Positions 36,885 to 46,359 of a stretch of 64,000 nucleotides of DNA are shown here, in pieces. Below the pieces are notes generated by a model. That model had not been told where the DNA came from. It searched no databases and saw only the letters and a program-made list of their open reading frames with translations. Each line of letters starts with the position of its first letter. The stretch's first letter is position 1. The DNA comes from Joostella atrarenae (lineage in GTDB: Bacteria; Bacteroidota; Bacteroidia; Flavobacteriales; Flavobacteriaceae), in assembly GCF_021764745.1 (NCBI RefSeq), contig NZ_JAETXX010000006.1, positions 1 through 64,000 of the forward strand, read 5' to 3'. Both the position numbers and the translations under genes were made by a program.

Positions 36885-37598
36885 TTAATGACAAACCTCT
36901 GTGTCTTTTTTTCTGAATAAATTCCCGATTCTTCTAAAGATATTTTGCTTTTTTATTATCACTACTTCTCCTAAAAAGGAATTATCCTCAACCATTTTTA
37001 CTTTTAGGTACTCGGTATTTCTATAGACTTTTATTTCTTGTACTTCAAAACCAATAAAAGAAAATATGAGAATAGCGTTTTTATCAAACTCCTCTTCTTT
37101 TACATTAATAGAGAAATTCCCATCAAAATCTGATAGTGTTCCATAGGAATGTCCTTTTAAAACAACAGCTACTCCAGGTATAGAGCCATTCTCATCAATA
37201 ATTTGCCCTTTTATCTCTATGGAATCATTTACTTTTTTAGGATTATCCTTTTTGTTAATTTTGTTTTGAAGTTCAGTTATTCTAATATTTTCGACCTTTT
37301 TATTTTGGCTGAATACTGGATTTGCTACTGATAGCAAGGCAGATACTCCTAATAAAAGTCCAATATTATAGGACCTGTTTTGTTTTACACTTTGAATGTT
37401 TTTTTCAAGTTGATCAGGCCTAAATTTCCCGCAAATTTCTTGATTCTTATCTAGGAGAGTAGCAATTTTATAATTAGACATGTTTGTGAAATCTAATACC
37501 TCTTTCTTGCAATTAGAACAAAAAGCTCCTTTCTCTGTTGGAGACATTTCACTCCATTTTTCATTACATGGTTTCGGTATTTTAATTATATATTTCAT
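36885..37598 (-). CDS. Membrane protein with N-terminal Cys module and CarboxypepD_reg domain
   Basis: 237 residues. The N-terminal 60 residues have a cysteine pattern (PKPCNEKWSEMSPTEKGAFCSNCKKEVLDFTNMSNYKI, then EICGKF) that looks like a small zinc or redox module. A membrane helix follows (about 75-95, IGLLLGVSALLSVANPVF), then a carboxypeptidase regulatory-like beta-sandwich (about 128-205; IKGQIIDENGSIPGVAVVLKGHSYGTLSDFDGNFSI), as in the N-terminal plug extensions of TonB-dependent receptors. The tail is basic. Proteins of this layout are common in Flavobacteriia. Its function is not known; it may be an envelope regulator. Confidence 0.82.
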   Translation of the reverse strand: MKYIIKIPKPCNEKWSEMSPTEKGAFCSNCKKEVLDFTNMSNYKIATLLDKNQEICGKFRPDQLEKNIQSVKQNRSYNIGLLLGVSALLSVANPVFSQNKKVENIRITELQNKINKKDNPKKVNDSIEIKGQIIDENGSIPGVAVVLKGHSYGTLSDFDGNFSINVKEEEFDKNAILIFSFIGFEVQEIKVYRNTEYLKVKMVEDNSFLGEVVIIKKQNIFRRIGNLFRKKDTEVCH

Positions 37599-37816
37599 TC
37601 TAATTATTTGTAGTGCTAACAGTAGCTCTTATTGTTTACTATAATGCAGTAAGGTCATCAAATAGACAAATTTGCATTGTCTCACCCTAAATATAAACTA
37701 TAATTCACACTTTAGATAAAAATAAATTTTCATTATAATTAGGTGATAGTTAGTTAAGTAGGGTCACTTTTTAAATTCATGCATTTATCCTTCAATAATT
37801 CAGCAAAAAAATAATT

Positions 37817-39004
37817 TTATTTCTTTCCGACCCAAGTAGCTTTATGCCATATTCTCTCTAAAGGTCCTTGTTTGTAATACTTAAACCATAGTTTGCTGAA
37901 ATTCAACTGAAGTACAAAAATTACAATCCCTACAATAAAGCTGGCTGTATATCCTAAATGGGGAGCTAAATTTAATCCGATAGGGAAAAATATAAGTGCA
38001 CCTATTATAGATTGCGAAACATAATTTGTGAGGCTCATTCTACCATAAACTCTTAATTTTTCCATCCATATTCTAGCAGTACTATGGTAGTAAACAATTA
38101 CAAATGATGATACGATTACAAATGTAAATGAAAGTTTTTGCCACATATCTAAAGCTGTACCAATACTATTTTTTATGATTCCGCTTGTAGCATTATCATA
38201 CCATTCTACTCTTAGCGGATAAAGGATTCCAAATAATAGCGATGCTATAACAAGAGCTTTAATCCAAAATCTTGTGTTTTCTTTAGTGTTGACAAATAAA
38301 TTATTTCTACTTAATAGAAAGCCTAATAAAAACAGTCCTATTGTTTGTACAAAACGACCACCATTAATAGCCCATAATAAACTTGCCTTTTGCCCAGTAG
38401 TAATATTTTCAATAAAAAAAGTACTTAAGTTTCCACTTTTTACTGCCTCTTGAACAATTAGATATAATCTTCCAACGGATAAATCTGGTAAAGTATAAGC
38501 GTGATTAAAACGACTGCTTATAAAATGAAATAATTCTATGGGTTGAAGTAAGCAAATTACAGCTATGATAAATACAGCTTTGTTGCTTAAATTACGAACA
38601 AAAACCAAAGATAAACCTGTAATTGCAAATAGTAATAGTACGTCTCCTCCTGGGAAGAATGCTGCGTTTAACGTCGCAAATACAGTAAGAAGCATAAGCC
38701 TCCATATAAAACGCCAACTGAAATCTGCTCCCTTATTTTTTTGATTTATGAATTGTACGTAAAAAGTAAATCCAAATAAAAGAGCAAATATAGAATAGCC
38801 CTTTCCTGCAATAAGTGAGAATACTACATTGAAAACTACAGAATCGAGAGCGACCAACCAATCTGGTTGTAAGGTTTCGTCAGGGTATATAGGGTAAATA
38901 AAATGTTCTACGCTATGGATTATTACAATTGCCATAACTGCAAAACCACGAAGGGCATCAACAATATCAACTCTGGGAATTTTCTTTAAAGCTGTTTCGC
39001 TCAT
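37817..39004 (-). CDS. DUF418 family polytopic membrane protein
   Basis: 395 residues with about ten membrane helices. The N-terminus KIPRVDIVDALRGFAVMAIVIIHSVEHF is the acyltransferase-3/DUF418 opening (RxxxxDxLRGxA). The C-terminal half has YGRMSLTNYVSQSIIGALIFF and LWFKYYKQGPLERIWHKATW, the signature of the DUF418 domain (RxGPLExLWRxxTW). The role in other bacteria is undefined; it may modify or transport an envelope component. It is monocistronic by position. Confidence 0.9.
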   Translation of the reverse strand: MSETALKKIPRVDIVDALRGFAVMAIVIIHSVEHFIYPIYPDETLQPDWLVALDSVVFNVVFSLIAGKGYSIFALLFGFTFYVQFINQKNKGADFSWRFIWRLMLLTVFATLNAAFFPGGDVLLLFAITGLSLVFVRNLSNKAVFIIAVICLLQPIELFHFISSRFNHAYTLPDLSVGRLYLIVQEAVKSGNLSTFFIENITTGQKASLLWAINGGRFVQTIGLFLLGFLLSRNNLFVNTKENTRFWIKALVIASLLFGILYPLRVEWYDNATSGIIKNSIGTALDMWQKLSFTFVIVSSFVIVYYHSTARIWMEKLRVYGRMSLTNYVSQSIIGALIFFPIGLNLAPHLGYTASFIVGIVIFVLQLNFSKLWFKYYKQGPLERIWHKATWVGKK

Positions 39005-39225
39005 TTCTGTTTAGGTGTGGAGGTTAGTAGATTCGCATAATATTGTATTACGCGAATGTCAAATATAAAAATTCAAATTAAAATGATCCTGCGTACAGCC
39101 ACAATAAAATAGATTTTCTATTATCAATGTTAGAAATGTAACAAACCGATTCAGAAATTGGTAAATAATAAAAACTAGATTATGAAAAATGAATACTTAT
39201 TGTAATTTGTAGAAAAATAAATACC

Positions 39226-39939
39226 ATGATGAATAAATTCTTTTTTTCTGTTTTATGTTTGATGCTCGTATCCATAGGAAACTCCCAAGAGCTAACTGGA
39301 AGTGAGTTGCTTGAAAAAGCTATAAAATATCACGATCCTAATGGTAATTGGAATAACTTTAAAGGAGATTTGGTGGTTTCTATGACAAGACCAAATAAAG
39401 ATAAAAGAGTTTCTGAAATTCACATCGATATTCCTGCAAGTAGTTTTGTGTTGTCTACCCACAAGAATGATTCTCTAATTACAAGTAAAGTAATCAATGA
39501 CGAATGTTTTTTTTCAGTAGATGAAGAAGCTATTACTGCTAAAGAAGAATTAAAGAAACATAAACTTACCTGTAAGAGAGCCAAGCTCATGAAGGACTAT
39601 TACACTTATTTGTATGGACTTCCAATGAAATTAAAAGATGAGGGTACGATTATAAATGAAAAAGTGACTTCTAAAGAATTCAATGGAAAAGAATACTTGG
39701 TGCTAAAAGTAAACTATGAGGAGAGTGTAGGGAAGGATACTTGGTATTTTTATTTTGATCCTTCAACTTATGCAATGGAGGTGTATCAGTTTTACCATTA
39801 TGAGACTAAAAACGATGGAGAATATATAATATTAACAGAAGAGGAGGAGATAGAAGGGATTAAAATGCCTAAAAATAGAGCTTGGTATTATAATAAAGAC
39901 AATGCTTATATAGCTACAGATGCCTTAACTGGAAAGTAG
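39226..39939 (+). CDS. Exported protein of DUF6503-like type, function unknown
   Basis: 237 residues with a signal peptide (about 1-21, ending SIGNSQ). The mature part starts ELTGSELLEKAIKYHDPNGNWNNFKGDLVVSMTRPN and is rich in beta-strands and Lys/Glu (YLVLKVNYEESVGKDTWYFYFDPSTYAMEVYQFYHYE). This resembles LolA/DUF6503-type periplasmic sheets in Flavobacteriia, from memory only. No catalytic motif is visible. Two adjacent ATGs (39226, 39229) could start it. It ends near a strong terminator shared with the convergent acyl-CoA dehydrogenase gene. Confidence 0.75.
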   Translation: MMNKFFFSVLCLMLVSIGNSQELTGSELLEKAIKYHDPNGNWNNFKGDLVVSMTRPNKDKRVSEIHIDIPASSFVLSTHKNDSLITSKVINDECFFSVDEEAITAKEELKKHKLTCKRAKLMKDYYTYLYGLPMKLKDEGTIINEKVTSKEFNGKEYLVLKVNYEESVGKDTWYFYFDPSTYAMEVYQFYHYETKNDGEYIILTEEEEIEGIKMPKNRAWYYNKDNAYIATDALTGK

Positions 39940-40004
39940 ATTTTACTTAGATAAGTGAGTAAGCAGATGACTTAATATATAGGCAATTTGATAATTATAA
40001 TAAA

Positions 40005-40035
40005 AAAAACGCTCCGATGCCTTCGGAGCGTTTTT
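40005..40035. terminator. Bidirectional terminator between the DUF6503-like gene and the fad operon
   Basis: A 13-bp stem (40005-40017 with 40023-40035), loop TGCCT, A-run before and T-run after. Confidence 0.93.
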
Positions 40036-40080
40036 GGATAAACAACTAAATCCTAAAACCTTTTGATTTTAGTATCCTCT

Positions 40081-41886
40081 TTAGAAACTATATTTGTTTT
40101 CTGCAATAACCTTATCTGCAATTGTGTTTCTTAATTCAATTACATTAGGAAGGTTTGCATATTTAGTGAAACGTTTAAGACCCATAAGCATCATACGTTG
40201 CTCATCTCCTTCAGCAAAAGAAGAAATAGCCTCTTTCCCTTTAGTTTGTATTTTTTCTACAGCATGGAAAAGATTTAATTTCGCCATTGCAATTTGTTCT
40301 TTCTGAGTATCCTCTCCAAAACGTTTTGCATTCTTTTCTGTTCTTAGAATAGCAGATTCTGCCATGTAGATCTGAATAAGAATATCTGAAGCCGCCATTA
40401 ATAATTGCTGATGCTCTTCTAATGCAGCACCATATTTTTGAACCCCAGAACCAGCAACCATTAAGAATGCCTTTTTAAGCTTCTCAACCATTTCTTTTTC
40501 TTCTGAAAATAATACAGAATAATCTGGTGTATCAAAAGAAGGAATCCCCATTAACTCATCTTTTACAGCTGTAGCAGGTCCTAAAAGATCTACTTGACCT
40601 TTCATTGCTTTTTTAATAAGCATTCCTACAGAAAGCATACGGTTAATTTCGTTGGTACCTTCATAGATTCTAGAGATACGAGCATCACGCCATGCAGACT
40701 CCATTGGAGTATCGGCAGAGAATCCCATTCCTCCAAATATCTGAATCCCTTCATCGGTTGTGTTCTGACAGTGTTCCGAAACAGCAACTTTTAAGATAGA
40801 ACATTCGATAGCATACTCTTCAACACCTTTTAATTCTGCTTCTTGATGAGAATTTCCTTCTTCTTGACGGATAGCAATTCTATCTTCTACATCTTTTGCA
40901 GCACGATATGCAGCCGATTCATCAACATAACAAGAAGTTGCCATTTCAGCAATCTTAGATTTTATAGCTCCAAATTGAGAAATAGGAGTTTTAAACTGAA
41001 TACGCTCATTTGCATATTTTACAGCTTCTGTAATAACTCTTCTCTGCGCATCTAAACATGCAGCCGATAATTTAATACGACCTACATTAAGAGCATTCAT
41101 CGCTATTTTAAATCCATTTCCTCTTTCTGAAAGCATATTTTCAACAGGAACTTTAGTATCGCTAAAGAAAACCTGACGCGTAGAAGAAGAGTGGATTCCT
41201 AATTTATGTTCTTCCTCTCCAAGAGAAATTCCATTCTCAGGATCGTTTTCAACAATAAATCCTGTGATGTTTTTATCATCTTCAATACGAGCGAAAACAA
41301 TAAATACACTAGCAAATCCAGCATTAGAGATCCACATTTTCTGACCGCTGATTAGGTAATGTTTCCCATCATCAGAAAGTACAGCTTTTGTTTTTCCACT
41401 ATTTGCATCCGATCCTGCTCCAGGCTCTGTAAGGCAATAAGCACCAAACCATTCTCCTGTGGCTAATTTAGGAACGTATTTTTTCTTCTGTTCTTCTGTA
41501 CCGTAAAGCGTAATAGGCATAGTTCCGATTCCGGTATGTGCACCAAAAGCAGTAGCTACAGATCCTGTTGCACCAGAAATATAATCACAAACAAGCATGG
41601 TAGTTACAAATCCCATTCCTAATCCGTCATACTCCTCAGGAACGGCAACTCCTAAAAGACCAAGTTCTCCAGCTTTACGCATTACTTCTTCAGTAAGTGC
41701 ATAATCTTTCTTCTCAAAGCGATCTTTGTGAGGCCAAATTTCACGATCTACAAATTCCTTTACAGAATCGCGCATCATTTTCTGCTCTTCAGAAAAATCC
41801 TCAGGTGTAAATACATCTTCAGCTTTAGTTTCTTTTACTAAAAACTGTCCACCTCTTGTCATATTTTTATTTATTTCTGTACTCAT
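40081..41886 (-). CDS. fadE: Acyl-CoA dehydrogenase (FadE role)
   Basis: 601 residues, the long acyl-CoA dehydrogenase type with a C-terminal extension. Family blocks are EYDGLGMGFVTTMLVCDYISGATGS, GAYCLTEPGAGSDANSGKT (flavin-binding), KMWISNAGFASVFIVFARI, and QIFGGMGFSADTPMESAWRDARISRIYEGTNEINRML with the catalytic Glu in YEGT. A helical domain of about 150 residues follows. It makes 2-enoyl-CoA from acyl-CoA with FAD, passing electrons to ETF. It is last in the minus-strand operon MarR-fadN-S23-fadA-(S23 pseudogene)-fadE, the same enzyme order as fadNAE in Bacillus. Confidence 0.94.
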   Translation of the reverse strand: MSTEINKNMTRGGQFLVKETKAEDVFTPEDFSEEQKMMRDSVKEFVDREIWPHKDRFEKKDYALTEEVMRKAGELGLLGVAVPEEYDGLGMGFVTTMLVCDYISGATGSVATAFGAHTGIGTMPITLYGTEEQKKKYVPKLATGEWFGAYCLTEPGAGSDANSGKTKAVLSDDGKHYLISGQKMWISNAGFASVFIVFARIEDDKNITGFIVENDPENGISLGEEEHKLGIHSSSTRQVFFSDTKVPVENMLSERGNGFKIAMNALNVGRIKLSAACLDAQRRVITEAVKYANERIQFKTPISQFGAIKSKIAEMATSCYVDESAAYRAAKDVEDRIAIRQEEGNSHQEAELKGVEEYAIECSILKVAVSEHCQNTTDEGIQIFGGMGFSADTPMESAWRDARISRIYEGTNEINRMLSVGMLIKKAMKGQVDLLGPATAVKDELMGIPSFDTPDYSVLFSEEKEMVEKLKKAFLMVAGSGVQKYGAALEEHQQLLMAASDILIQIYMAESAILRTEKNAKRFGEDTQKEQIAMAKLNLFHAVEKIQTKGKEAISSFAEGDEQRMMLMGLKRFTKYANLPNVIELRNTIADKVIAENKYSF

Positions 41887-41935
41887 TTTTGTTATGTTTT
41901 TTTAGATGATAGATAATAGAGAAAAAGAAGAGAGA

Positions 41936-42296
41936 CTATCTATTGAGCCTATTTTGAAAGCCTATAGTCATTCGTTGCCATTCTTCGATTTTGTTTTCTA
42001 AATTATCTAATGTTGATTTATTTATATACTTTCTATGGTGTGCGATTAATAATTGAGTTCTCTAATTCATATGAGGGACTAATAGAATAATCTAAAAAAT
42101 TACAAAACGCCTTATCACTTCTTCCTGAGCCTTCTGCAATGTTACTAGGTATCGAAACAGAACATCTACTTATTTGAGAACTTAAATCATATCTTTCAAA
42201 TTTTGGAAAATCAATGATTATATCTGAGATTAAATTAGCAATCTCTAATCCAATCTTCCAAATGTTCAAGTTTTTATAATTATGTCTCTGAGTCAT
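41936..42296 (-). pseudogene. Frameshifted S23-type four-helix-bundle gene
   Basis: The frame from ATG 42296 reads MTQRHNYKNLNIWKIGLEIANL ... ISRCSVSIPSNIAEGSGRSDKAF ... YELENS and then stops early at 42033. One base later the other frame continues the family: LLIAHHRKYINKS ... EEWQRMTIGFQNRLNR, ending at TAG 41936-41938. Restoring one base gives 119 residues, the same length as the intact paralogue at 43552-43911. The family (23S intervening-sequence/S23, related to Avd of diversity-generating retroelements) forms pentameric helical bundles of uncertain role. It lies between fadA and fadE, with purine-rich GATAGATAATAGAGA-like sequence at its 3' side. Confidence 0.8.
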
Positions 42297-42331
42297 CTAT
42301 TTTCTTTACTCTATTCTCTCTTTTTTTACTT

Positions 42332-43516
42332 TTAATTTAAAAACTCATAAACACCAGCGGCTCCTTGCCCTGTACCAACACACATGGTTACAATACCATA
42401 TTTGCTTTTTCTTCTTCTCATCTCATCGAATAACTGAACAGAAAGTTTTGCTCCAGTACAACCTAATGGGTGTCCTAATGCAATTGCTCCTCCATTTACA
42501 TTCACGATATCTGGATTAAGTCCTAATTCTCTAATTACGGCTAGCGATTGTGATGCAAATGCTTCGTTTAATTCTATAAGATCGATCTGATCTAATTTTA
42601 ATCCTGCTTGATCCAATGCTTTTGGAATTGCTTTAATAGGTCCTATCCCCATAATTTTTGGCGGAACACCAGCAGCAGTATAAGAAACCAATCTTGCGAT
42701 AGGCTCTAGATTTAATTCTTTTACCATCTCTTCACTCATCACTAGAGTAAAAGCAGCACCATCACTCATTTGTGAAGAGTTTCCAGCGGTAACACTTCCT
42801 CCATCAGCAAAAACAGGTCTTAGTTTTCCTAAAACTTCTTTAGATGTATCTGCACGTGGCCCTTCATCTGTATCAACAGTGTAAGATTTTGTAGCTTTCT
42901 TTCCGTTTCCATCAACATAAGTCTCATCGATTTTTATAGGAACAATCTGATCTTTAAACTTTCCTTCTTTAATCGCTTTTAAAGCCTTTTGATGAGAATT
43001 AAAAGCAAACTCATCTTGATCTTGACGAGAAACGTTGTATTGATTAGCAACTGCTTCTGCTGTTAATCCCATTCCCCAGTAATAATCTTCATTACCATTC
43101 TTGGCAACTTCATAATCTGGAACTGGTTTATATCCACCCATAGGAATATAACTCATGCTTTCTGCACCCCCAGCGATGATACAATCTGCCATTCCTGCTT
43201 GAATTTTTGCAGAAGCCATTCCAATAGTTTCAATCCCAGATGCACAATATCTATTCACAGTAACTCCAGGAACATCGTCTATTTTTAATCCCATTAAAGA
43301 GATTAAACGTCCAACATTAAGTCCTTGTTCTGCTTCTGGCATAGCATTTCCGACCATAACATCGTCGATACGGGTTTTATCTAATTGCGGAATTTCATCC
43401 AGCATATGCTGAATGGTCTCTGCTGCCAGCTCATCTGGTCTTTTAAATCTGAATACACCGCGAGGTGCTTTCCCCACGGCTGTTCTGTATGCTTTTACTA
43501 TATATGCTGTCTTCAT
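42332..43516 (-). CDS. fadA: Acetyl-CoA C-acyltransferase (3-ketoacyl-CoA thiolase)
   Basis: 394 residues. The acyl-enzyme cysteine lies in [14 protein letters not shown] (about 91). The catalytic His is in [19 protein letters not shown] (about 350) and the second Cys in [18 protein letters not shown] (about 382). The Asn-Glu-Ala-Phe motif is present as [14 protein letters not shown]. It cleaves 3-ketoacyl-CoA with CoA, the last beta-oxidation step. It is co-directional with fadN upstream and fadE downstream, with an S23-type gene in each gap. Confidence 0.96.
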   Translation of the reverse strand: MKTAYIVKAYRTAVGKAPRGVFRFKRPDELAAETIQHMLDEIPQLDKTRIDDVMVGNAMPEAEQGLNVGRLISLMGLKIDDVPGVTVNRYCASGIETIGMASAKIQAGMADCIIAGGAESMSYIPMGGYKPVPDYEVAKNGNEDYYWGMGLTAEAVANQYNVSRQDQDEFAFNSHQKALKAIKEGKFKDQIVPIKIDETYVDGNGKKATKSYTVDTDEGPRADTSKEVLGKLRPVFADGGSVTAGNSSQMSDGAAFTLVMSEEMVKELNLEPIARLVSYTAAGVPPKIMGIGPIKAIPKALDQAGLKLDQIDLIELNEAFASQSLAVIRELGLNPDIVNVNGGAIALGHPLGCTGAKLSVQLFDEMRRRKSKYGIVTMCVGTGQGAAGVYEFLN

Positions 43517-43551
43517 GTTTTTTGAATTTTAAATGTTGAATTTTGAATGTG

Positions 43552-43911
43552 TTAACGACTTTTATTTGAGGTTATAATAATTTTTGTGATTATGTTAATT
43601 ATATGCTCTATCTCAATTAAATAACTGCTAACATCTATTTTAGTGACATTACTTTCATTTATAAGTCGTAACCAATATTTAGTTTCTCTGGCTTCTTTTG
43701 ATGCTATAGACATTTTATGAATAAAGTCTTTCTTTGATTGTGCCGCTGTGGCTTCTTGAATATTAGCTCCAATACTAGTTCCAGATCTTATTAATTGTTT
43801 TGAAAGAATAAACTCATTTTCTTCTTTTGTGAGTTGCTTAAAAAGATGAATAATGCTTAAAGCGAATTTGAATGACTTATCAGCAATTATATTTTCTTTT
43901 TTAGCCGTCAT
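43552..43911 (-). CDS. S23-type four-helix-bundle protein (intact)
   Basis: 119 residues, all-helical: KSFKFALSIIHLFKQLTKEENEFILSKQLIRSGTSIGANIQEATAAQSKKDFIHKMSIASKEARETKYWLRLINES. The SGTSIGANIQEA block is the family signature (TIGR02436-like, S23/Avd fold). Known relatives sit as intervening sequences in 23S rRNA genes or as accessory proteins of retroelements; most copies in Bacteroidota are orphans of unknown function. It lies between fadN and fadA, 27 and 35 bp from them. Both margins carry short AT-rich repeated words (AAAATTTATAATTC twice at 43915-43941; GAATTTTAAATGTT/GAATTTTGAATG at 43521-43546). These look like insertion-related or low-complexity flanks. Confidence 0.88.
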   Translation of the reverse strand: MTAKKENIIADKSFKFALSIIHLFKQLTKEENEFILSKQLIRSGTSIGANIQEATAAQSKKDFIHKMSIASKEARETKYWLRLINESNVTKIDVSSYLIEIEHIINIITKIIITSNKSR

Positions 43912-43938
43912 TTAAAATTTATAATTCAAAATTTATAA

Positions 43939-46344
43939 TTAGTTTCTCAATGGTTTTCCTGTTTTCAACATATGCTGAATACGCTCTAGAGTTTTGCGTT
44001 CTGTACATAACGATAAGAATGCTTCTCTTTCTAAGTCTAATAAGTATTGCTCGGTTACTTTCGTAGCTTCAGAAAGATCTCCACCAGCCATTACATATGC
44101 TAGTTTATTTGCTATCTTCTTATCATGCTCAGAAATATAACGTCCTGCATTCATCGAATCTGTTCCAACTAAGAACATTCCTAATGCCTGCTTACCTAAT
44201 ACTTTTATATCTTTTCTCTTAGGAGGTTGCGTATAACCAGCTTCTGCCATTAATACAGCATGTTTCTTAGCTTCTGCAACTTGTCTGTCTTTATTTACAA
44301 CGACAATATCTTTTCCTTTCTGAAGTAAATTCAAATCAAAAGCTTCATATGCTGAGGTTGATACTTTTGCAGTTCCTATTGTTAAGAAATGCTCACGAAG
44401 AACATTCGTTTCTACATCATCTTTTCTAAATAAATCGGATGCTCTTAAAGTCATTTCTTTAGAACCACCCCCGCCAGGGATAACACCAACTCCAAACTCT
44501 ACAAGTCCCATGTAAGTTTCTGCGGCAGCTACAACCTTATCAGCGTGAAGTGAAAGCTCACAACCACCTCCTAAAGCCATACCGTGTGGTGCAGAAATAG
44601 TAGGAATACCAGAGTAACGCATACGCATCATAGTATCTTGGAACATTTTGATAGCCATATTCAATTCATCATATTCTTGCTCCACAGCCATCATAAAAAT
44701 CATTCCGATGTTTGCTCCAACAGAGAAGTTTGCCGCTTGGTTTCCAACTACAAGCCCTTGGAAATTTTTCTCAGCTAAATCAATTGCTTTGTTGATTCCA
44801 GCAAGAACATCTCCACCAATGGTATTCATCTTAGATTGAAACTCTACATTTAGAATTCCATCTCCTAGATCTTCAACAACAACACCGCTATTTTTCCAAA
44901 CTTCATTAGATTTTCTAATATTATCTAGAATAATAAAAGCATCTTGACCAGGTTTCTTAGTCTGCTTCTTAGAAGGGATATCATAATAATATGTTGCTCC
45001 GTCTTTTACAGAATAGAAAGACTTGCTTCCACTAGCTACCATTTCAGTAACCCATTTAGCAGGCTCTTTTCCTTCAGCTTTCATTAGCTCAATTCCTTTT
45101 TCTACTCCAATAGCGTCCCAAATCTCAAACGGACCGTGTTGCCATCCAAAGCCTGCTTTCATAGCATCATCAAGACGGTAAAGTTCATCTGAAATCTCTG
45201 GAATTCTATGTTGTACATATGCAAAAAGAGAAGCGAAATTCTTTCTGTAGAATTCTCCAGCTTTATCTTTCCCATCTACTAATATTGGGAACCTATCTGC
45301 AACATTATCTACAGTTTTAGTAAGCTCTAATGTGGCAAACTTTGCTTTTTTACTTTCTGTGTATTCTAGGGTGTCAAGGTCTAAAGAAAGAATTTCACTC
45401 TTACCATCATCTCCTTTTACCTTTTTGTAAAATCCTTGACCTGTTTTACTACCTAACCATTTATTATCCATCATTGTTTGGATAAAGTCTGGGAGTTTAA
45501 ATAGATCATGTGCTTCATCATCTGGACAATTCTCATGAATTCCGTTTGCCACATGAACAAGCGTATCTAAACCAACAACATCTACAGTTCTAAATGTAGC
45601 CGATTTTGGTCTTCCGATAACGGGACCTGTAAGTTTATCTACTTCTTCAACAGTCATTCCAAGTTCTTTTACTTGGTGGAATAAACTCTGAATTCCGAAG
45701 ATACCGATACGGTTACCAATAAAGGCAGGAGTATCTTTAGCTAAAACAGAAGTCTTACCTAAGAATTTCTCACCGTACATCATTAAGAAATCTACTACTT
45801 CTTTTTTACAATCTGGCCCTGGTACAACTTCAAAAAGTTTTAAATAACGTGGCGGATTGAAAAAGTGACTTACAGCAAAATGCTCCTGGAAGTCTTTACT
45901 TCTTCCTTCATTCATAAACTGAATAGGAATCCCAGAAGTATTAGAAGTAATTAGTGTTCCTGGGGTTCTATGCTCTTCAATCTTCTCGAAAACAGATTTT
46001 TTAATATCTAATCGTTCAACAACAACCTCAATAATCCAATCTACATCTTTAATTTTAGAAATATCATCTTCAAGATTTCCAGTAGTTATTCTACTAGCAA
46101 ATTTCTGACTATAAATAGGAGAGGGCTTAGATTTTAACGAAGCCGTAAGGTGATCGTTAACCATCCTATTTCTTACAACCTTATCTTCAAGGGTAAGACC
46201 TTTAGCCTTTTCTTTATCTGTTAATTCTCGGGGTACAATATCAAGCAGCAAAACTTCAATGCCGATATTTGCAAAGTGGCATGCGATACCACTTCCCATG
46301 ATTCCGGAACCAATAACTGCAATCTTCTTAATTATTCTTTTCAT
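43939..46344 (-). CDS. fadN: 3-hydroxyacyl-CoA dehydrogenase / enoyl-CoA hydratase fusion (FadN type)
   Basis: 801 residues. The NAD-binding domain is N-terminal (IAVIGSGIMGSGIACHFANIG, about 8-28; HFFNPP with the catalytic His; dehydrogenase C-domain to about 430). The enoyl-CoA hydratase/crotonase domain is C-terminal (about 500-690; QAANFSVGANIGMIFMMA, APHGMALGGGCELSLHAD, VEFGVGVIPGGGGSKEM). The order is reversed relative to E. coli FadB and matches FadN of Bacillus. It performs the hydration and second oxidation steps of beta-oxidation. It lies 15 bp downstream of the MarR gene, so it is the first enzyme gene of the operon. Confidence 0.94.
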   Translation of the reverse strand: MKRIIKKIAVIGSGIMGSGIACHFANIGIEVLLLDIVPRELTDKEKAKGLTLEDKVVRNRMVNDHLTASLKSKPSPIYSQKFASRITTGNLEDDISKIKDVDWIIEVVVERLDIKKSVFEKIEEHRTPGTLITSNTSGIPIQFMNEGRSKDFQEHFAVSHFFNPPRYLKLFEVVPGPDCKKEVVDFLMMYGEKFLGKTSVLAKDTPAFIGNRIGIFGIQSLFHQVKELGMTVEEVDKLTGPVIGRPKSATFRTVDVVGLDTLVHVANGIHENCPDDEAHDLFKLPDFIQTMMDNKWLGSKTGQGFYKKVKGDDGKSEILSLDLDTLEYTESKKAKFATLELTKTVDNVADRFPILVDGKDKAGEFYRKNFASLFAYVQHRIPEISDELYRLDDAMKAGFGWQHGPFEIWDAIGVEKGIELMKAEGKEPAKWVTEMVASGSKSFYSVKDGATYYYDIPSKKQTKKPGQDAFIILDNIRKSNEVWKNSGVVVEDLGDGILNVEFQSKMNTIGGDVLAGINKAIDLAEKNFQGLVVGNQAANFSVGANIGMIFMMAVEQEYDELNMAIKMFQDTMMRMRYSGIPTISAPHGMALGGGCELSLHADKVVAAAETYMGLVEFGVGVIPGGGGSKEMTLRASDLFRKDDVETNVLREHFLTIGTAKVSTSAYEAFDLNLLQKGKDIVVVNKDRQVAEAKKHAVLMAEAGYTQPPKRKDIKVLGKQALGMFLVGTDSMNAGRYISEHDKKIANKLAYVMAGGDLSEATKVTEQYLLDLEREAFLSLCTERKTLERIQHMLKTGKPLRN

Positions 46345-46359
46345 TTTTCTGTTTTGAAA

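Noticed and set aside
42033-42296. Intact 87-residue S23-type protein
   Set aside because: The family C-terminal helix continues in the next frame after one extra base, so it is called a frameshifted pseudogene instead.
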